Part shown: positions 22,601 to 32,339 of the stretch, piece by piece | Numbering within the stretch: position 1 is the stretch's first letter | How the letters are laid out: the number at the start of each line of letters is the position of its first letter | From: Silurus meridionalis | Lineage: Eukaryota; Chordata; Actinopteri; Siluriformes; Siluridae | DNA length: 64,000 nt | Direction of reading: 5' to 3' | NCBI RefSeq assembly: GCF_014805685.1 | Contig: NC_060896.1 | Location: 11,616,889-11,680,888, forward strand | Translations under genes and position numbers: made by a program | Notes under the pieces: generated by a model | Databases searched by the model: none | What the model was told of the DNA's origin: nothing | Seen by the model: only the letters and a program-made list of their open reading frames with translations

Positions 22601-23440
22601 GCTCCACCTCCTGTCTTTTAGTCAATGCCACTGTCTCTAAACCATACAACATTGCAGGTCTCACTACAGGTCAATAAACTTTCCATTTCACTCTTGCAGA
22701 TACCCTTCTGTTACAAATCACTCCTGCCACACTTCTCCACCCACTCCACCCTGCCTGCACTCTTTTCTTCACTTCTCTAACACACTCTCCATTACTTTGC
22801 GCTGGTGATCTCAAATACTTAAACTTATCCACCTTCACCCTGCAACCACTCCACTGCCCTCCCTCTCATTCTCACCCATGTACTCTGTCTTACTCCTACT
22901 GACTTTCATTTCCTCTTTTTTTCCAGCATGTACCTCCACTTCTCCGAGCTTCTTACTCTCACCACAAATCACAATATCATCCGCAATCATCATAGTCCAT
23001 GGAGACACCTGTCTGACCTCGTCCGTCAACCTATCCATCACCACTGCAAACAGGAAATGGCTCAGAGCCAATCCTTGATGCAATCCAACCTCCACCTTGA
23101 ACCAGTCCTACTGCACACGTCACTGTTGTCACACTGTCCACATACATGTTCTGCACCACCCTCACATTCTTCTGTGACACACCTGACTTCCACATACAAT
23201 ACCACAACTTCTCTCTCAGCACCTAGTCGTACGCTTTCTCTAAATCCACAAACACACAATGCAACTCTTTCTGACCTTCTCTACATTCTCTATCAGCATT
23301 CTTCAAAGCAAATATTGCATCTGAAGTGCTCTTCCTTGGCATGAAACCATACTGTTGCTCACAGATGGTCACCACTTCTCTCAGCCTGGCTTCCACTACT
23401 CTTTCCCATAACTTCGTGATGTGACTGATCAACTTTTATT
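22601..23440 (-). pseudogene. LINE reverse transcriptase fragment (probable RTE-type)
   Basis: The minus-strand translation from 23432 gives RT motifs in order: YGFMPRKSTSDAIFAL (template/primer grip), then CVFVDLEKAYD followed by an in-frame stop where the family usually has Arg, then EKLWYCMWKSGVSQKNVRVV. A frameshift near 23090 leads to GLHQGLALSHFLFAVVMDRL, WTMMIADDIVIC (catalytic Asp pair, normally F/YADD) and MKVSRSKTEYMGENEREGSG. Similarity continues in another frame to about 22605 (VKKRVQAGWSGWR, then PAMLYGLETVAL). Endonuclease and 3' end are missing. No protein can be made. Confidence 0.88.
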
Positions 23441-25160
23441 CTTCAAGTTGTCAAGTTTCAAAATCAACCATCTAAAAGTATCTCCAACTTGTGTGGAGAA
23501 GTTGCAAAAAACAAGGGTTCCTGATCATTTAAAACAAATGACAGCATCTGCACTTTGCCAAGCATAATCATATAGTGGCTCATTGATGTGTCTTGGCTGA
23601 ATTATTACAGGAATAAACACAGTGATATTATTTTCTCATTGTAAGAGCTCACAAAATCTTAAAAGTGGTGGTCATGGACATTTTGAAATTAGTGTTTATA
23701 CAAGATAAGTAAGACTTTATCAAGATAAGGTCTCTAAAAATACATGGGTTTGACATTTGAATGATTACCATTCACGTTTATGAAGCTCCACCCAGAGGAT
23801 CTACAGTACATTGACATGATAAATAGTGTCGAATAAATGACAGACAGGTACATACTACATAGATTATTCAATTTCTATATATTAATTTGAGCTATTTTCT
23901 TTTTTTCTTTTCTTCTTGAGTTGACTAGATATTGTGCAGTAATGTTGCATTTAGATGCTGCAGTTATAATATATATACGTTTTCATTCATTTAAAAAACA
24001 CTTTAAAGAGTAGCAGTAGATGTAGCATTATCTTCAAAGAAATGTGGTATTTTTAGGGGTCTCAATTACTAGCACATGCTGGATCTCTGACTTTTAGTTA
24101 GATGCTATTTTTTAAGTGCCAAGAGATTTCACTTTTCAACTGAAATGTCTACTTAGCTTTTGTTCTGTAAGTAAAGAGAGGTGAGCAGCTGTACATTTTT
24201 ATTGCAACCTTGACTATGGAAGATGAACATAAGTCAAGCAGATCTGAGTGGCAGCAACAACAGCACACTTTCCGGTTTGCTCAGGTTCAACTGTCTGATG
24301 TTCTACATCACATCATCATGAGTGGAAGTGAAAAAGGGCAGCTTACCAAAGTACACGTCACCTGCAGCATATTCACATAAATGCAACTGAAGAATGTGAT
24401 TATTTTGTATTTTCATTCTTGGCACCATTATGTGTTCATCCTGTGTTTAAGTGTGTGTGGATGTGAGTTTTTTATGTGAGCTAATGTGTGCCCAGTACAT
24501 TTACCTCTGCCCTTCACAGTTCATTTCATTCCCCATCTGTTTCTCATCCTGAGTCTCTGAGCTAAGGACTGATTATTTTCCATGACAAAGTGAAAGACGC
24601 TCTTAATTCACACCGCCGCTTCCCCACCGACAATCATTATCTGAACCTGCATGATAATCCAAAAAGGTCAGACAGATTCCTTCAGACTGACACACTACTC
24701 ACTAAATCGCTGAGATTAAATTCCTTACTCCATTGTCACCCAGGCCTCCTGGTTGAGGCCTCCTTTGTCAACAGTCTCCTTTTACTCCCCCTCACTAATA
24801 TGAGTTAATACACTAAATAAATATACTCTTTTACATCAACAATAACATTGGTTCTTAACAAGTATTATTTATAATCATATACTTGCATTTAGTATAGTAT
24901 TTAAAAATTTTGTTTAACAATTATTATCATCCTTTCATTTTGCTCTCCAGATATTAATAAGAATTCTTTCATTGTGGGGTGGCCTGACGTAAAGTGAAAT
25001 AACTTTAGCAACTAGAAGTTTTAACTGCTTCTTAGAACATTAATCATATTAACTATTAATACATATTAATACACACCTTCCAACCACAAATATTTCAGAA
25101 TTCACACAAGAGAATGTGTAAAGTCAGAGAGTAAATTTGGGTGCAGAGGTCTAGTATATA
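23441..25160. other. Unassigned intergenic DNA
   Basis: No gene or repeat recognised. 24.54-24.80 kb is repeat-free and less AT-rich, without any other signal. Confidence 0.45.
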
Positions 25161-25164
25161 TTTT

Positions 25165-25440
25165 GCATTCTAGCTTGTCCCAATGGCTCTTTCCAGGTCA
25201 CTTGAGGTCTTCAACTACAGTCTTGGAAAACCATGCTCTTCATGAAGCTCACTCTGTGCACAGCAGTACTGTCATGTTATAACAGATTTGGGTCTCATAC
25301 CTTCAATAAATCTACAGTATATAAACACATTCTAGACAATTATAGGCTTTCAGTTTTGTTGCAAAAAATTGGGGAAAAAAACGTAGTCAGGAGTGATTGT
25401 CGGGGGTCCACATACTTTTGGCCATACATTGAATTATACA
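25165..25440 (-). mobile_element. Fragment of the 3.8-kb Tc1-like family (opposite strand)
   Basis: Ends with GTCCACATACTTTTGGCCAT, the outer terminal repeat of this fish Tc1-like family. It holds GTCATGTTATAACAGATTTG and an AGCTCACTCTGTGCACAGCA phrase, which correspond inversely to the internal part of the copy at 3.8 kb. Truncated on the left. Confidence 0.65.
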
Positions 25441-25802
25441 ATAATTTAAGTTCGAAATGTTTAGTTTGATTTACTTCAGCCTATAGTTCATTTAGGTAAA
25501 CATGAGCTATAAACTTACACTAAAAGACAATCAGCTTGACTTTTGGCTTATATATAACTTATTGCTTACAACAATTAAAGATTCATTACAAAACTGTCAG
25601 TTACACTGCAGACACTTACACACTCATGTGTGTGTAGACACTTACACACTATGTAATTCTTCATAGTGAAGAATTACAACAGAAATTGGTAAATATGTGC
25701 TGCAAACCCAAGATAATGATGTTATTTTAAAAGATAGACCAGGATAAGCATATTTTTGATGGCATATTTTCCCTGTTGGATCACGTGACAGTTTTGGTGA
25801 AC

Positions 25803-25971
25803 CAGTGGTGAACAGTAATAAAGTAAATGTAATTCATTACTGTTCTTAAGTATTTTTTTCACGTCTCTGTTCTTTATTCAAGTATTTCTATTTGGGGAGA
25901 CTTTTACTTTACATCTCTAAGTCAAATATCTTTTTACTCAAGTACATTTCGCAAAATCAGTCATTCCTTTT
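25803..25971. repeat. Left end of a CAGTGGTG-type transposon
   Basis: Starts CAGTGGTGAACAGTAATAAA and continues with ACTTAAGTATTTTT/TCAAGTA phrases characteristic of a very common fish non-autonomous DNA transposon. Its right end lies at 29105-29268. The Tc1 element is inserted inside it. Confidence 0.65.
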
Positions 25972-25973
25972 TA

Positions 25974-27289
25974 CAGTGGGGCAAAAAAGTATTTAGTCAG
26001 CCACTAATTGTGCAAGTTCTCCCACTTTGAAAGGTGAGAGAGGCCTGTAGTTTTCACGATAGGTACACTTCAACTATGAGAGACAAAATGGGGAAAATAA
26101 ATCCAAAAAATGACATTGTCTGATTTTTAAAGAATTTATTAGCAAATTATGGTGGAAAATAAGTATTTAGTCAATAACAAAAGTTCATCTCAATACTGTC
26201 ATATACCCTTTGTTGGCAATGACAGAGTTTAAACATTTTCTGTAAGTCTCCACAAGGTTTTTAGACACTGTTGCTGGTAGTTTGGCCCATTCCTCCATGC
26301 AGATCTTCTCTAGAGAGGTGATGTTTTGTGGCTGTCGGTGGGCAACACGGATTTTCAGCTCCCTCCAAAGATTTTCTATGGGGTTAAGATCTGGAGACTG
26401 GCTAGGCCACCCCAGGACCTTGAAATGCTTCTTACAAAGCCACTCCTTCATTGCCCATGCGGTGTGTTTGGGATCATTTTCATGCTGAAAGACCCAGCCA
26501 CGTTTCATCTTCAATGCCCTTGCTGATGGAAGGAGGTTTTCACTCAAAATCTCACGATAATTGGCCCCATTCATTCTTTCCTTTACACGGATCAGTCGTC
26601 CTGGTCCCTTTGCAGAAAAACAGCCCCAAAGTATGATGTTTCCACCCCCATGCTTCACAGTAGGTATGGTGTTCTTTGGATGCAACTCAGCATTCTTTCT
26701 CCTCCAAACACGACAAGTTGAGTTTTTACCAAAATGTTCTATTTTGGTTTCATCTGACCATATGACATTCTCCCAATCCTCTTCTGGATCATCCAAATGC
26801 TCTCTAGCAACCTTCAGACGGGCCCGGACATGTACTGGTTTAAGCAGGGGGACACGTCTGGATTTGAGTCCCTGGCAGCGTAGTGTGTTACTGATGGTAG
26901 CCTTTGTTACTTTGGTTCCAGCTTTCTGCAGGTCATTCACTAGGTCCCCCCGTGTGGTTCTGGTATTTTTGCTCACCGTTCTTGTGATAATTTTGTGCCA
27001 TTAATACAGGTAACAAGTGGAGGACAGAGGAGCTTCTTAAAGAAGAAGTTACAGGTCTGTGAGAGCCAGAAATCTTGCTTTTTTGTAGGTGAGCAAATAA
27101 TTATTTTCCACCATAATTTGCAAATCAATTTTTAAAAAATCAGACAATGTGATTTTCGGGATTTTTTTTTCTAATTTTGTCTCTCATAGTTGAAGTGTAC
27201 CTATGATGAAAATTACAGGCCTCTCTCATCTTTTTAAGTGGGAGAACTTGCACAATTGGTGGCTGACTAAATATTTATTTGCCCCACTG
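25974..27289 (-). mobile_element. Near-complete Tc1-like transposon with ~200-bp inverted repeats
   Basis: Both ends are CAGTGGGGCAAAAAAGTATT / its inverse (TATTTGCCCCACTG), each next to a TA dinucleotide, the Tc1 target site. The inverted repeats run about 200 bp (25974-26172 and 27090-27289), and a short motif recurs at their outer and inner ends (AAGTATTTAGTCA), an IR/DR arrangement as in Sleeping Beauty-type elements. The body holds one transposase frame lacking its N-terminus. The inverted repeats are still very similar, so the insertion is not old. Confidence 0.93.
26185..26976 (-). CDS. Tc1-like transposase, N-terminally truncated and catalytically altered
   Basis: A 263-codon frame with the DDE domain of Tc1 transposases (cut-and-paste integration at TA). 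It starts [20 protein letters not shown], equivalent to about residue 75 of the usual ~340-residue protein, so the paired-like helix-turn-helix DNA-binding part is gone. Catalytic Asp 1 is in [11 protein letters not shown] (about residue 71). The second catalytic Asp motif, normally HDNDPKH, reads HENDPKH (GAA at about 26482), so Asp is replaced by Glu. The third residue is intact in [11 protein letters not shown] (DD34E spacing holds: 34 residues between). It ends [10 protein letters not shown]. Upstream of the Met the DNA jumps at about 26995 into the 5' untranslated region. Almost surely not functional. Confidence 0.92.
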   Translation of the reverse strand: MSKNTRTTRGDLVNDLQKAGTKVTKATISNTLRCQGLKSRRVPLLKPVHVRARLKVAREHLDDPEEDWENVIWSDETKIEHFGKNSTCRVWRRKNAELHPKNTIPTVKHGGGNIILWGCFSAKGPGRLIRVKERMNGANYREILSENLLPSARALKMKRGWVFQHENDPKHTAWAMKEWLCKKHFKVLGWPSQSPDLNPIENLWRELKIRVAHRQPQNITSLEKICMEEWAKLPATVSKNLVETYRKCLNSVIANKGYMTVLR

Positions 27290-27291
27290 TA

Positions 27292-27462
27292 TTTATGACT
27301 GAATAAAAACTTAACTGGTCAAACACTCAGCAAGCCACCAATCAGGGTAGAGCGCACGCTCAGTTTTAAATTTATTTTAATTGCCACTTTAGACTTTTAA
27401 ATTTAGACTTAGGCAATATGGGCAGCTGACCAGTGCGGCATCTTGCAGGGGGTCCACGCAAA
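27292..27462. other. Interior of the outer CAGTGGTG-type element (probable)
   Basis: Resumes after the Tc1 insertion. Contains CCAATCAGGGTAGAGCGCAC, a phrase I associate with this repeat family. No open frame. Confidence 0.4.
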
Positions 27463-27466
27463 TGAA

Positions 27467-27497
<31 letters not shown>

Positions 27498-27499
27498 AT
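27463..27499. repeat. (AAAT)n microsatellite
   Basis: About nine AAAT units. Confidence 0.95.
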
Positions 27500-27895
27500 T
27501 GGTGTCGTCAATTATTAGATCGTGTCACTGGTGAGGACTGGTGAGGACACCACCCGGAAAAGTTCCCTCACTCATACACTCAGAAAGGAGTGGTGGGGGT
27601 TGGGTGATGTCACCTCAGTAAGGAGAGCTAAATCCAAATTAAAATTATGGATGACAAAAAAGGTCCAAACCCTCAGGAGCTCAATTTAGAGAAAAAAAAG
27701 GAAGTAATGAGGAAACATGCAAAAGATAAAGGTGTGTATGCAGCTCTATCACTCATCTCATTATTAGCATAGTGAAGACATTTAATGAAATAGGCTAAAA
27801 ACTGTATATCACTTAGGTTATTCTGTGCTGCCTGCTATGCTTTTAAACTTAGAGAGACAATATTTCTTTTAGCTTGCGAAACATTTAAATTTACA
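27500..27895. other. Unassigned interior of the nest
   Basis: Contains a short plus-strand frame beginning ATGGATGACAAAAAAGGTCC with a lysine-rich product. Not identified. Confidence 0.35.
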
Positions 27896-28130
27896 GTACA
27901 TAGCTTAGCATAATGTGTATCGGTAAAAGAATGCAAAGGATGGAGCCACCAGGAAGGAGAAAAAGAAAAAGGCCAAGGAGGAGGTTTATAGATGTGGTGA
28001 GGGAAGACATGCAGGTAGTTGGTTTGAAAGAAGCAGCTGTAGAGGACAGGGGCAGGGGGGGTATGGAGACGGATGATCTGCTGTAGCAACCCCTAATGGG
28101 AGAAGCCAAAAGAAAAAGAAGAAAAAATTA
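27896..28130 (+). pseudogene. 3' end of an RTE-type LINE (C-terminus plus tail)
   Basis: The plus-strand frame from about 27927 reads KRMQRMEPPGRRKRKRPRRR, then FIDVVREDMQVVGLKEAAVE and DRGRGGMETDDLL, a stop at about 28083, then a short 3' tail CAACCCCTAATGGGAGAAGC and an A-rich (AAAAAG) end. This is the C-terminus and terminus of the fish LINE family whose RT core lies at 22.6-23.4 kb (by recall). Only the last ~50 codons remain, typical of 5' truncation during target-primed reverse transcription. Confidence 0.85.
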
Positions 28131-28400
28131 AGCATAATGTGTGTAGCAACAAAACAATTACAACCTAACTAGTCAAGTTGGATTGTAGTTAAACAGCCCT
28201 TTTTGATTTGGTTACCTTTAAATAAGTTGATGTCAAAGGTTGTACTGAAAAGGTCTTGAACTGGGTTCAGTAAGGGGAATCTCCAGTGCAGCTTAAAAGG
28301 CTAATTTAAAATACATATATTATAAAGATATAGATGTTGTATGTATCTTATGGTTACAATAAGCCAAGGAGTTGTTTTGTTCTTGGTTCTAAGATTTTGA
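28131..28400. other. Unassigned spacer inside the nest
   Basis: No feature recognised. Confidence 0.4.
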
Positions 28401-28404
28401 TCAA

Positions 28405-28622
28405 TTGTTCAACCAAATGAGGATGGGTTTCCCTTTTGAGTCTGGTTCCTCTCAAGGTTTCTTCCTCATAACATCTAAGGGAGTTTGTCCTTGCCACAGT
28501 CACCATGGCTGCTCATCAGGGATAAATGCACACCATTCACCTTAACTGTTGATTTCTGTAAAGCTGCTTTGAGACAATGTCTGTTGTGAAAAGCACTATA
28601 TAAATAAACTTGACTTGACTTA
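28405..28622 (+). repeat. Retroposon 3' fragment with TTGAC tail
   Basis: Contains GGTTCCTCTCAAGGTTTCTT, then TAAAGCTGCTTTGAGACAAT and AAGCACTATATAAATAAACT, ending in TTGACTTGACTT pentamers. This is a very widespread fish interspersed repeat, probably the 3' end of a LINE or its SINE partner. The short tandem tail is as expected for retroposition. No coding capacity. Confidence 0.85.
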
Positions 28623-29100
28623 ACAATGATGTATTTAATTGTGCAATAAATGCATTTAGCGTGATATTTATATATGAAAGTGAAAAGAATTTATCCAAAT
28701 TAGTGGACTTCTCTGAGAATATGTTGTTACTCATCCAGTGATGGCAGCTGAAGCAGAGATGAGCTTTCAAAGCTGAAACTCATCAATGGGGAGACATTGG
28801 GGCATGGCATGGTTCACCAAGGGCACCACTGAAGCTAGAACTGTCATTGGCACACAGCGTCAGTTCAACAGCAAGCAGAACATTTAGAGAGGAATAAATG
28901 ATGGAAGAAAGTCCTGACTCTAAGTCGTTGAAAACATGGTTTTAAGCTTTTAATAATTAATTTTATATCAATCAGTTGGACTCATTAATATCATCATTTT
29001 AATAGATTGGTGTGCTGAGAGTAACATTAAAGTCTTTTCACTTAAACTGAGTTGATTAAGCAAAGATAAAAATGATAATAGGAACATCACAGCCATAAAA
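28623..29100. other. Unassigned interior of the nest
   Basis: No recognised feature; a short open frame on the minus strand at 28537-28770 overlaps the retroposon tail and is chance. Confidence 0.4.
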
Positions 29101-29104
29101 AAAA

Positions 29105-29268
29105 AGCATAGTACTTTTGATACTTAAGTACATTTGTACAAATACTTTTGTACTTTTACTCAAGTGAACGTTTAAAGAGAGCCCTTTTACTTTTACTGGA
29201 GTAATATTTTACCTTCTGTATCTCTACTTTTACTCAAGTACATGCTTTGTGTACTTCATCCACCACTG
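29105..29268. repeat. Right end of the CAGTGGTG-type transposon
   Basis: Inverse of the left end: closes with ...TTCATCCACCACTG. It carries repeated TTTTACTCAAGTA / ACTTAAGTA phrases (29120-29240). With 25803 it defines an outer element of about 3.5 kb. The 8-bp flanks do not match, so the target duplication has decayed or the ends belong to different copies. Confidence 0.65.
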
Positions 29269-29306
29269 GCATAAACATACCTCTGTGAGGGTGAATAGGT
29301 GTTGAT

Positions 29307-29376
29307 AAGATGAGATGAGATGAGATGAGATGAGATGAGATGAGATGAGATGAGATGAGATGAGATGAGATGAGAT
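29307..29376. repeat. (GATGA)n pentanucleotide microsatellite
   Basis: About 14 perfect GAGAT units. Confidence 0.97.
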
Positions 29377-29418
29377 TTCGTTTTATGAAAAGGCAAAAAC
29401 ATAAAGGATGACTGGTAA

Positions 29419-29457
29419 AAAAGAAAGAAAGAAAGAAAGAAAGAAATATAGAAATAT

Positions 29458-29512
<55 letters not shown>
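29419..29512. repeat. (GAAA)n microsatellite
   Basis: AAAG array with a short TATAGAAATATAG interruption. Confidence 0.97.
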
Positions 29513-30172
29513 GCAAGCTGCTCCCTGTTGAGATTTCTCCAGGCTAAACAAGCAACATTGCTGTAAGCAGCCCTACAAATTTCTCAGTCTGTCTCTTTTT
29601 CTCACTATACCTCTTTCTGGTTCTCTGTCCAAATAAAATATTTACATATGTCTGATATTTTTCTGTGTTTGGATTACTTGAAGCATGTTTTTCTCATTCA
29701 TTCCTCTTCCTTATACATTATCCCATCAAAGCAGGTTATGACTTTTAAGAAACAGGTTTTTGAATATCCTACAGCAATTAGGATGTATTCTTTCACAAAT
29801 AAGCTACTGATTTCTTTTTAAGCAAGATCTTAGTCTAAAATATTTGACACTTTTTTTTCATTTTACATTCAAATTCAACATGAATGGTAAGTTGCATTCA
29901 TTTTTTATTTTAGTCAACATTTTTTCTAATTCCGAAGGAAAAAACTGTAGATTATATACAGTATTTATTATTATTTTTATTTGTGACCTAATGTATAACA
30001 TGCCTGAAATGGTCAACAGCTTCACATATTAACTGCTCATTGCCTATTAATTTATTGCTGAACATACATTTATGTATTTAACTAAACTATTTAATAATAC
30101 TATTTGCACTTTTTTGATGCTAAACCACATTTTCTTGCTGAGTACTTTTACTATGAAATGACAATGAAGTGC
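29513..30172. other. Unassigned AT-rich spacer
   Basis: No feature recognised. Confidence 0.5.
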
Positions 30173-30174
30173 TT

Positions 30175-30673
<499 letters not shown>

Positions 30674-31490
30674 AAGCTCCTAGTTCCCAACATCAAAGTT
30701 CTGTTCCGCGGGGGAGAGCTTCCTCAAGAAGTAGAGTTGCAGCCGTGTGGAGTCCCCCGACTGCTGGGATAAGGCACCCCCTGCGCCGGTGGAGGAGGCA
30801 TCTACCTCCACGATGAACGGGAGCCTGGGTCTGGTTGTCGCAGGAGAGGGGCAACACTAAACCTCCTCTTAAGCTCCTGGAACCTGCACTTCTCCAGGTT
30901 GAGGTAGAGGTTGTGTTCCCGGCGCCGCTCTAGGACTTGGGTGACGTGGTCGCAGTGTTCCGTAGTGTCTCGGGAGAAGATGAGGATATCGTCAATGTAC
31001 ACCATCATGAACCGGTGAAGAAGCAGCCTGAACACTTTGTTGCATAAATGGAATGGGGAATGGAACAACCATACGGCATGACGCGGTACTCATAGTTCCC
31101 AGAGGGGGTGATGAAGGCCGTCTTCCATTCATCCCCCTTGCAGATGTGCACCAGGTTGTATGCACTGCAGAAGTCTAGTTTCATGAAGATCCACGCACCC
31201 TAGATCCTCTAGGGCGGTTGGGACCAGGGGGAGAGGGTACGGAAGTGGAGCAATTTGCCTGTTCAGGTTGCTATAGTCGATGCAGGGCCGGAGTCCTCCT
31301 TCTTTCTTCTCCACAAAGAAGATGCTGGAAGCAGCGGGGGAGCAGTATGGAGTGATGAAGCCCTGCTGGAGGGGTTGTTGGACAAGCCCTTTCGGCAGCT
31401 TCGTGTCCAGCACCAGGGTAATGGTGGTGGGCCGGCAGGCGAGTCACCGCCTGCTTGCTAAATACATCCGTAAATGAGCGGTACGCCGGA
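30674..31490 (-). pseudogene. Reverse transcriptase remnant (gypsy) with YIDD
   Basis: Three frames hold successive pieces. From about 31490: [20 protein letters not shown]. From 31413: [20 protein letters not shown] and [20 protein letters not shown] (fingers). From 31068: [20 protein letters not shown], with the catalytic Asp pair in YIDD, then HVTQVLERRREHNLYLNLEK. The segment between the fingers and the palm (31250-31070) is shifted out of frame but present ([10 protein letters not shown]). At least three frameshifts. Not translatable as one protein. Confidence 0.88.
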
Positions 31491-31507
31491 GGAATCTCTA
31501 CCTTCGG

Positions 31508-31556
31508 GGAATCTGTCTGTCTGCCTTTTTGTCTGTCTCTCTGTCTGTCTATCTAC
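31508..31556. repeat. CTGT/CTAT tetranucleotide tract
   Basis: CTGTCTGTCTGCC... then TCTGTCTGTCTATC, on the right side of the gypsy fragment. It matches the kind of repeat on the left side. Confidence 0.85.
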
Positions 31557-31559
31557 TGG

Positions 31560-32215
31560 ATGTAGTAGATTTAATCAGCAATTACCATTATTTAGGGCAT
31601 TATATTTGGCAGAAATTCAGCGGTATGATATAATCCGAAGCAAATAAGATATGTGTGGAATATTGTCTTATTCCACACTGAAGAACAATTAATAATTAAT
31701 AATAATTAGTGTCTAAAGATATAAAAAAGACCGGATATACCGAAAAAGAACCTTTTTATTGTGTTCGAGCAGAAAGCAACTTTTTAAAAGTTTCTTATAT
31801 TCTTTTTTTTGTTTTTTTTAAACAACTAAAAAATTGTCAGAGGGCATGAAAAAATGCCAGGGTGGGTTTTAATTGCCACCTTAAAGCAAATGCCCTAAAA
31901 CAAATAATTCACTTTGTAAAATAATTGACTTACTTTTCAAGCCTCAAGACATATAAAGCATCTTGGAATTGATAGTTGATTTACAAAATATGTTCTTTAA
32001 AAAAATAAATAAAATAAAATAAAATCAGAAGCAGATGTTAATCTATATCTTCTGAGTACCTTTGAGTGTCAGGTTATTTTTTTACAGTTTGAAGCGTTTG
32101 TTCGGAAGTTGAAATATGTGCACAGGTCTGCTGCAGCCTACATAAATTATGACCTGAGGCATTCATCCATTTGCATACAGGTAATGAAATACTCAAATGT
32201 GCTAGAGCACTTCGT
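31560..32215. other. Unassigned AT-rich spacer
   Basis: No feature recognised before the duplicated element at 32,217. Confidence 0.5.
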
Positions 32216-32216
32216 A

Positions 32217-32336
32217 GACAGAGCAGCTGAGTCAGTAATGATGACATAAAGCCCCGCAGAGGAACTGAAGTGATTAATGGGAAGCGAATAAGTGTCGCAG
32301 CAACCTTATACACCCAACCAGCCAAGAAACTGGGCC
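32217..32336 (-). repeat. Copy A of an inverted duplicated element
   Basis: On the minus strand this matches 58,427-58,550 over about 90 bp at roughly 82% identity (my hand alignment: about 15 mismatches and one gap in 89 positions), including a perfect 19-bp run TGTCATCATTACTGACTCA. No terminal repeats, A-tail or tRNA-like head are visible. Coding is not supported: the indel breaks the frame. It could be an old interspersed repeat or a duplicated regulatory element. Confidence 0.8.
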
Positions 32337-32339
32337 AGA

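Noticed and set aside
26561..27004. 147-codon plus-strand frame
   Set aside because: Antisense shadow of the Tc1 transposase.
29234..29551. Phe/Leu/Ser-rich frames (about 100 codons)
   Set aside because: Translation of GAAA and GAGAT microsatellites.
32074..32325. Coding explanation for the duplicated element (similar peptides FPLITSVPLR and CPLITSVALR)
   Set aside because: Differences fall in all codon positions, one copy has a stop soon after, and a 1-bp indel breaks the shared frame.
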